From contig JAZQZC010000028.1 in the NCBI GenBank assembly GCA_045633845.1, forward strand, positions 41,436 to 105,435: DNA of 64,000 bases, read 5' to 3'. This document shows, piece after piece, positions 58,797-64,000 of this stretch. Position 1 is the first letter of the stretch. Each line of letters opens with the position of its first letter. The stretch is from RGIG4708 sp045633845. Its GTDB lineage: Bacteria; Bacillota; Clostridia; UMGS1810. The notes below the pieces were generated by a model that had not been told where the DNA came from, did no database searches, and saw only the letters and a list, made by a program, of their open reading frames with translations. The position numbers were made by a program, and so were the translations under genes.

Positions 58797-61010
58797 GTGT
58801 CGGAACATAATTTGCAGCGCTTTGAGGGCGAAATTGTCAATGTAATATATCAAAACGAAGATAACGGCTACAAGGTGGTAGAGTTTGAAAGTGACACCGA
58901 ATCCTTTGTAGCAGTTGGCTATTTGCATGGCGTTGGGGCAGGCGAAAGAGTTGTTTTGACAGGTAGCTGGACAAACCACAGTGTTTACGGCGAGCAGCTC
59001 AAGGTTACTATGTTTGAAAAAAAACAGCCCGACACCTGCGAATCAATATACAAATACCTCTCTTCGGGAATTATAAAGGGCATCAGAGAAAGCACCGCCA
59101 AAAAGATTGTGGAAATGTTTGGTGAGCAATCACTCAAGGTTATTTCCGAATCACCTGCAAAGCTTTCCAAAATTAAGGGCATAAGCCTTGACAAGGCTCT
59201 TAACATCCAAATGTCATATAATGAGCAGGTTGGTGCATCGGCACTGGTTATGTTTTTGCAGAATTTCGGTATTTCGGTAAATATTGTGTCAAAGGTTTAC
59301 AAAGCTTTCGGCAGCGCTGCCGTAGAATTTATAAAAAGCAATCCGTACATTTTGTGTGACGAAATAGACGGCATTTCCTTTAAAACCTCCGATACCATTG
59401 CAAGCAAGCTTGGCTTTGCAGACAACGACAACTGCAGGCTCAAATCGGGTACACTTTATGTGCTAAAATACAACACCCAGTTCGGGCACTCGTTTTTGCC
59501 CAAAAATGTGCTTGAACAATCTGCCGCCTATATGCTTGGTGTATCAACTGCGGATGTGGCAGAGGCAATAACGCAGCTTACCTTTGAGGGCAAGCTCCAT
59601 CAGCAAAAGGTAAATAGCATAGATGCAGTATACTATATAGCTCATTACATTTGCGAAAAAGGTGTTGCACAAAAAATTAAAGAGCTTAATAAATATCAAT
59701 ATGATTATAACGAGCAGGAAATAGATGCACTGATAAACGTAGTAGAAAAAACTCAGAGCATAACTTTTGCAGATATGCAGCGCGAGGCTGTACGCAGCGC
59801 GCTTAAATACAGTGTTATGGTAATTACAGGCGGCCCTGGAACGGGCAAAACTACCATTATCAACGGCATTATAGACATTATGCACGCAAACGGTCTTAGC
59901 GTTACTCTTACAGCGCCTACAGGACGCGCAGCCAAAAGAATGAGTCAGGTGTGCAAATGTGAGGCAAAAACAATTCACCGTCTTCTTGAGGCAGGCTATA
60001 GCGAGGGCTCTTCCGAAATGACCTTCAATATAGATGAAGAAACTCCAATCGAAACAGATGTTATAATAGTTGACGAAACATCAATGGTTGACATAATTCT
60101 TATGCATAGCCTGCTCAAAGCGGTCAAACAGGGCACGAGGCTTGTTTTGGTTGGAGATGTAAATCAACTTCCTTCGGTAGGTCCTGGTAATGTGCTCAAA
60201 GATATAATTGACAGCCGAGTAGTTAAGGTAATACGCCTTACCGAAATTTTCCGTCAGGCAAAAGAGAGTATGATTGTGTTAAACGCGCACGCCGTAAACA
60301 ACGGCGAATATCCAGTGTGTAATGTAAAAGACAAGGATTTTTACTATGCTTCGTTTCCAAATGCGCAGGATGGCTACGAATACATACTTTCCCTTTGTTC
60401 AACAAGACTGCCCAACAAATATGGCTACAATTCCTTTGACATCCAGGTGCTTTCAGCATCAAAAAAAGGAATTAACGGAGTTCATAATTTAAACAGTGGT
60501 TTGCAGGCGCTTCTCAACCCGCCAGAGTCCTCTAAAAAAGAAAAAAGGTACGGCGACACCATTTTTCGTGAGGGTGACAAGGTTATGCAAATAAAAAACA
60601 ACTATGACATATCGTGGACAAGCGCAGATGGCAAATTGGGCAACGGCGTGTTCAACGGTGATGTTGGTATAATCCAAAAAATAGACGACAGTGTAGGCAC
60701 CCTCGCAGTTGTATATGACGATGACAAATATGTAGTGTACGATACCAAAGAGCTTGACGAAATCGACCTTGCATATTGCGTTACTGTGCACAAAAGTCAG
60801 GGCAGTGAGTTTCCTGTTGTGGTAATACCCATGTATGATGTGCCATATATGCTGCTTAACCGAAATCTCTTTTATACTGGAATTACCCGCGCAAGAGATT
60901 TGGTTGTCCTTGTGGGCAGAGAAGAAATAATTCGCAAAATGGTAGACAACAACCGCGAAAACAAAAGATATTCAGGCCTTGGAGAAAAGCTTACAAATGA
61001 TAATTTATAA
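58797..61010 (+). CDS. recD2: RecD2 5'-3' DNA helicase
   Basis: The protein has 737 residues. An N-terminal OB region (FEGEIVNVIYQNEDNGYKVV) and helix-hairpin-helix repeats (SKIKGIS) precede the superfamily 1B core: Walker A VITGGPGTGKTTII near residue 346, VDETSMVD, GDVNQLPSVGPGNVL, HKSQGSEFPVV and TGITRARDLVVLVG. It acts in repair and replication without RecBC. Start GTG 58797 is eight bases after GGAGG; the earlier frame start has no ribosome site. It overlaps comFC by 14 bases. Confidence 0.95.
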   Translation: MSEHNLQRFEGEIVNVIYQNEDNGYKVVEFESDTESFVAVGYLHGVGAGERVVLTGSWTNHSVYGEQLKVTMFEKKQPDTCESIYKYLSSGIIKGIRESTAKKIVEMFGEQSLKVISESPAKLSKIKGISLDKALNIQMSYNEQVGASALVMFLQNFGISVNIVSKVYKAFGSAAVEFIKSNPYILCDEIDGISFKTSDTIASKLGFADNDNCRLKSGTLYVLKYNTQFGHSFLPKNVLEQSAAYMLGVSTADVAEAITQLTFEGKLHQQKVNSIDAVYYIAHYICEKGVAQKIKELNKYQYDYNEQEIDALINVVEKTQSITFADMQREAVRSALKYSVMVITGGPGTGKTTIINGIIDIMHANGLSVTLTAPTGRAAKRMSQVCKCEAKTIHRLLEAGYSEGSSEMTFNIDEETPIETDVIIVDETSMVDIILMHSLLKAVKQGTRLVLVGDVNQLPSVGPGNVLKDIIDSRVVKVIRLTEIFRQAKESMIVLNAHAVNNGEYPVCNVKDKDFYYASFPNAQDGYEYILSLCSTRLPNKYGYNSFDIQVLSASKKGINGVHNLNSGLQALLNPPESSKKEKRYGDTIFREGDKVMQIKNNYDISWTSADGKLGNGVFNGDVGIIQKIDDSVGTLAVVYDDDKYVVYDTKELDEIDLAYCVTVHKSQGSEFPVVVIPMYDVPYMLLNRNLFYTGITRARDLVVLVGREEIIRKMVDNNRENKRYSGLGEKLTNDNL

Positions 61011-61674
61011 ATTTTTTGATTTTGCGAGGGAGTGCGTGCTTGATATTGCATTTCCCAAGCATTGTATATTTTGCGGCAGGCTTATTCCTGCAGGCAAAAA
61101 ACTGAGTGTGTGCAGCAAGTGCGGCTACAAGGTGATTTTGCAAAGAGTTGCCATCGGTGATGAACGATCTGGATGCGACGAGGTGCTTAGTCCTTTAAAA
61201 TACGAGGATGGTGTCAGGCTGTCAATGCTCAAATTCAAGTTCAATAGTGTAAAATATTTTGGCTACACCTACGCAAAAGCAATGGCAGATATGCTGATTG
61301 ACCGCTGGTTTTATGACAATGACTGTATTATTGTGGCTGTGCCCATACACAGCATAAGAGACAGAGCATACAATCAGTCTGAGGTCCTGGCGCGCCTTTT
61401 GTGTCGGCTCACAAACAAAGAATATTGCAATAATCTTATATATAAAATAAAACCAATAGACAGGTTAAGCAAAATGAACAATATTGATAAAGCTTTTTAT
61501 TCAAAGGATTCATTTTATATAAATTCCTGTTACAATGTTTCAGGCAAAACAATTATAATAGTAGATGATATATACACAAGCGGTACTACCTTAAAGGAGC
61601 TCTCGTCGCAGTTTCGTATGCGAGGAGCAAAGCAGGTTTATGGTATAACCGCAACCTACAGAGAATTACAGTGA
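60997..61674 (+). CDS. comFC: ComFC-family phosphoribosyltransferase-like protein
   Basis: The protein has 225 residues. A zinc motif pair CIFCG and CSKCG (residues about 23-40) and a PRTase domain with IIIVDDIYTSGTTLKE (the PRPP-loop signature) are present. ComF proteins aid handling of incoming ssDNA in transformation; their biochemical activity remains poorly defined. ATG 60997 lies in the 3' end of recD2 and follows TTGGAG. comFA is not in the window. Confidence 0.88.
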   Translation: MIIYKFFDFARECVLDIAFPKHCIFCGRLIPAGKKLSVCSKCGYKVILQRVAIGDERSGCDEVLSPLKYEDGVRLSMLKFKFNSVKYFGYTYAKAMADMLIDRWFYDNDCIIVAVPIHSIRDRAYNQSEVLARLLCRLTNKEYCNNLIYKIKPIDRLSKMNNIDKAFYSKDSFYINSCYNVSGKTIIIVDDIYTSGTTLKELSSQFRMRGAKQVYGITATYRELQ

Positions 61675-61681
61675 GGTAAAT

Positions 61682-63598
61682 ATGGCATTACAATTGTTAA
61701 ACATATCAAAAAGCTATGGCGTTGATGTCATACTTCAAAACGTTACTATGAATATAGGAGATAACGAAAAGGTTGGTCTTATTGGCGTTAACGGTGCAGG
61801 CAAAACAACTCTGCTTAAAATTATATCCGGCGAGCTTGGGTATGACAACGGAAGTCTGTTCACTCCAAGAGATTCAAAAATCGGTTTTTTAAAGCAAAAC
61901 AACAATGAAAATTCGGGCAAAACCATTTGGGGCACAATGATGTCAGTTTTTTCTGACGTTGTTTCTCTTGAAGAGGATATGCGCCGTATGGAGCAGCAAA
62001 TGAGCTCAGTTACCGATGAGGCAGAGCATCAGCGACTTATTAACAGATATGGCAGCTTAAGCGAGCAGTTTGAAAAAAAGGGCGGCTTTGAGCTACGTGC
62101 CAGAATTATGACCATTCTAAATGGTATGGGCTTTGGTGGCTTTGATTTAAATATGCCCACCGATAATTTAAGCGGCGGTGAAAAAACCAAGCTTTCTATG
62201 GCAAAGCTTCTTTTGGAAAACCCCGAAATTTTGTTGCTCGATGAGCCTACAAACCATCTTGATTTTAAAACAATGCAGTGGCTTGAGGGTTATCTCAAAT
62301 CATACAAAGGCTGTATTATTACAGTTTCACACGACAGATATTTTCTCGATTCACTTGTAGACAGCATATACGAAATACAACACAACAAATGTACCAAATA
62401 TGCAGGTAACTACACAAAATATCTTGATGAAAAAAAGCATAATTACGAAATAGAACTCAAGCACTACAACGCTCAGCAAAAAGAAATTAAAAGACTCGAA
62501 GAATTTGTAGAAAAAAACGGCGTTCGTGCATCAGGCGCAAAGCAGGCTAAAAGCAAGCAAAAGATGATAGACCGTATGGAGGTAATCGATAAGCCAGACG
62601 GCGCACTTTTTGCGTGCAAATTCAGGTTTGAAACAGTTTATCCCTCATACAAAGATGTGCTCACTGTAAAGGATATGTCAATAGCAGTAAATAAATCAGG
62701 AGTGCTTACCACCATTGCAAAAGACATTAGCTTCGATATCAAAAAGGGTGAAAAAATAGCACTTATCGGTGCCAATGGAATAGGAAAGTCAACACTTCTA
62801 AAAACACTTCTCGGCAAGCTTCAAAATTATGAGGGCAGCTTTGAGTTTGGCAAAAATGTTGAAATCAGCTATTACGACCAGGAGCAGGAGTTTCTTAACA
62901 ACAAAAAGACAGTGCTCGACGAAATATGGGACAAAATCCCCCGCAGTGACGAAAGCGAGGTTCGCACTAAACTCGGCACTCTGTTATTCCGCGACGAGGA
63001 TGTATTCAAAATGGTTGGTGATTTAAGCGGTGGTGAAAGAGCAAGATTACTTCTTCTTATTATTATGCTCGAAAAGGCAAACACGCTTTTCCTCGATGAG
63101 CCTACAAACCATCTTGACCTTGCCTCCAAAGAGGCACTTGACACTGCTATTATGGATTATGACGGCACAGTGTTTTTTGTATCCCACGACAGATATTTTT
63201 TAAACAAAATTGCCGACAAAATTTATGAGCTTACACCCTCTGGCATATATAAATATGATGGTAACTACGATTACTATCTTTCAAAAAAAGAGAACGGTGG
63301 TGATATCCAAAAAGCGCAAAAGCAAGCAACATCTGCCGCGCAGGATTACGAAACCGAAAAGCGCCGTCAGGCAAATATAAAAAACCGTATCAAAAAGATA
63401 GCTCAGGCAGAAGAGGATATCGAAAGGCTCGAGGGCGAAATTGAGCAGCTAAACAGCAGCCTGTCTGAGAGCGGCAGCAATTACGATGCAGTAAAAGAAA
63501 TATATTCACAGCTTGAACAAAAAGAAAAACAACTTTCAGACACCTATGAGCTGTGGAATACACTCAACGAAGAGCTTGAACAGCTGAATAATATGTAA
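61682..63598 (+). CDS. ABC-F family ATPase
   Basis: The protein has 638 residues, cytosolic with no membrane helices. Two ABC cassettes: Walker A GVNGAGKTTLLK (about 40) and GANGIGKSTLLK (about 363), signatures LSGGEKTKLSMAKLL and LSGGERARLLLLIIM, and two LLDEPTNHLD-type Walker B motifs. The inter-domain linker and a C-terminal coiled coil (about 535-638) resemble YdiF/Uup. ABC-F proteins act at the ribosomal E site, relieving stalls or giving antibiotic tolerance; the specificity cannot be told. ATG 61682 follows GAGG seven bases after comFC. Confidence 0.92.
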   Translation: MALQLLNISKSYGVDVILQNVTMNIGDNEKVGLIGVNGAGKTTLLKIISGELGYDNGSLFTPRDSKIGFLKQNNNENSGKTIWGTMMSVFSDVVSLEEDMRRMEQQMSSVTDEAEHQRLINRYGSLSEQFEKKGGFELRARIMTILNGMGFGGFDLNMPTDNLSGGEKTKLSMAKLLLENPEILLLDEPTNHLDFKTMQWLEGYLKSYKGCIITVSHDRYFLDSLVDSIYEIQHNKCTKYAGNYTKYLDEKKHNYEIELKHYNAQQKEIKRLEEFVEKNGVRASGAKQAKSKQKMIDRMEVIDKPDGALFACKFRFETVYPSYKDVLTVKDMSIAVNKSGVLTTIAKDISFDIKKGEKIALIGANGIGKSTLLKTLLGKLQNYEGSFEFGKNVEISYYDQEQEFLNNKKTVLDEIWDKIPRSDESEVRTKLGTLLFRDEDVFKMVGDLSGGERARLLLLIIMLEKANTLFLDEPTNHLDLASKEALDTAIMDYDGTVFFVSHDRYFLNKIADKIYELTPSGIYKYDGNYDYYLSKKENGGDIQKAQKQATSAAQDYETEKRRQANIKNRIKKIAQAEEDIERLEGEIEQLNSSLSESGSNYDAVKEIYSQLEQKEKQLSDTYELWNTLNEELEQLNNM

Positions 63599-63644
63599 TC
63601 CCTGTTTTATATGTATAATACTCAAAAAACAGGTAAAAAATATA

Positions 63645-63673
63645 TTGACAAAAAACCTATAAAATGGTAAAAT
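63645..63673 (+). promoter_or_regulatory. rRNA operon promoter P1
   Basis: TTGACA (63645-63650), 17 bases, TAAAAT (63668-63673). Confidence 0.75.
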
Positions 63674-63736
63674 TAAATTCCACCGCAAAAACAGGTAAAC
63701 TGCTTTAAAAAAATTCGATTTTTTTCAAAAAAAGTG

Positions 63737-63765
63737 TTGACAAATTGTTTTTGTTGTGGTATTAT
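63737..63765 (+). promoter_or_regulatory. rRNA operon promoter P2
   Basis: TTGACA (63737-63742), 17 bases, TATTAT (63760-63765). P1 and P2 start exactly 92 bases apart. Confidence 0.8.
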
Positions 63766-63792
63766 TATCAAGTCGCTTGCAAAAAGTGACGA

Positions 63793-63814
63793 TTGAACTT
63801 TGAAAAATAAACAG
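63793..63814 (+). promoter_or_regulatory. rrn leader boxA-like sequence
   Basis: TTGAACTTTGAAAAATAAAC is the familiar leader sequence of clostridial rRNA operons, a candidate NusB/NusE antitermination site. Confidence 0.5.
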
Positions 63815-63930
63815 CATAATGAGGTTCTCGAAAAGAGAATTTGAGTAACACTTCTTTTAAAACTAGTAAAGCTAGCAAAATTTTTTGAGCTTAAACTTCT
63901 AAGAAACTAAAGTCTACGGACTTAAATATT

Positions 63931-64000
<70 letters not shown>

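Overview
This window is a piece of chromosome from an AT-rich, low-GC Gram-positive, endospore-forming, strictly anaerobic member of the Clostridia, most likely an Oscillospiraceae/Ruminococcaceae-type gut lineage (the lineage is inferred). The evidence is class III (anaerobic) ribonucleotide reductase, the start of a sodium-pumping decarboxylase beta subunit, ATP-dependent PEP carboxykinase, and a full set of sporulation and germination genes: spoVAC-AD-AE, spoVG, spoIIID, a SASP-like protein, a SleC-like cortex lytic system and a GerS/YdcC-type lipoprotein. Promoters match the TTGACA-17-TATAAT consensus closely, and many genes are separated by obvious hairpin terminators. The last 70 bases are the 5' end of a 16S rRNA gene behind tandem promoters.

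Layout. 1-8.3 kb: start of an OadB-like gene, nrdG and nrdD (minus strand, with a promoter overlapped by NrdR-box-like sites), glnS, pckA, a SASP-like gene and a tandem-OB SSB-like gene. 8.6-11.8 kb: a strong promoter, a 274-nt highly folded transcript candidate, then yebC-murA-walJ. 11.8-17.3 kb: spoVA operon, spoVG, murC, a C-terminally eroded glycosyltransferase, a small XRE regulator and a small secreted protein. 17.3-21.6 kb (minus strand): acpS-nnrD fusion, ydcC/gerS-like lipoprotein, alr and a mazEF-type toxin-antitoxin pair, the same order as acpS-ydcC-alr-ndoAI-ndoA of Bacillus. 21.7-30.5 kb: SLH-domain surface protein, a DUF1538 membrane protein with a tandem PII-like protein, guaB, an SH3b-NlpC/P60 hydrolase and a cI/LexA-like repressor. 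30.6-31.4 kb: tiny Cys-rich membrane peptides. 31.4-35.1 kb: rpmG-secE-nusG-rplK-rplA, the L10 leader and rplJ-rplL. 35.2-39.4 kb: rex, a SleC-like three-gene set, azlCD and tRNA-Lys. 39.5-46.3 kb: dus, an AEC-transporter pseudogene, pstSCAB-phoU behind PHO-box-like repeats, and an intracellular subtilisin. 46.4-51.8 kb: spoIIID, ptsI, a DUF1836 gene, an acyl-CoA synthetase and an ECF S component. 51.8-58.6 kb (minus strand): a divergent topoisomerase IIA pair, a decarboxylase-fold protein lacking its PLP lysine, birA and a metallophosphoesterase. 58.7-64 kb: recD2, comFC, an ABC-F protein and the rRNA operon start.

The items most worth a second look are the structured RNA in front of yebC (its 18-bp closing helix is complete only in the sense RNA because of two G-U pairs), the Lys-to-Glu decarboxylase-like pseudoenzyme, the cluster of three tiny CC-motif membrane peptides, the acpS-nnrD fusion, the SleC-like protein divided between separate genes, the DUF1538/PII pair, and two families of dispersed intergenic repeats, each present at two or more places in the window.
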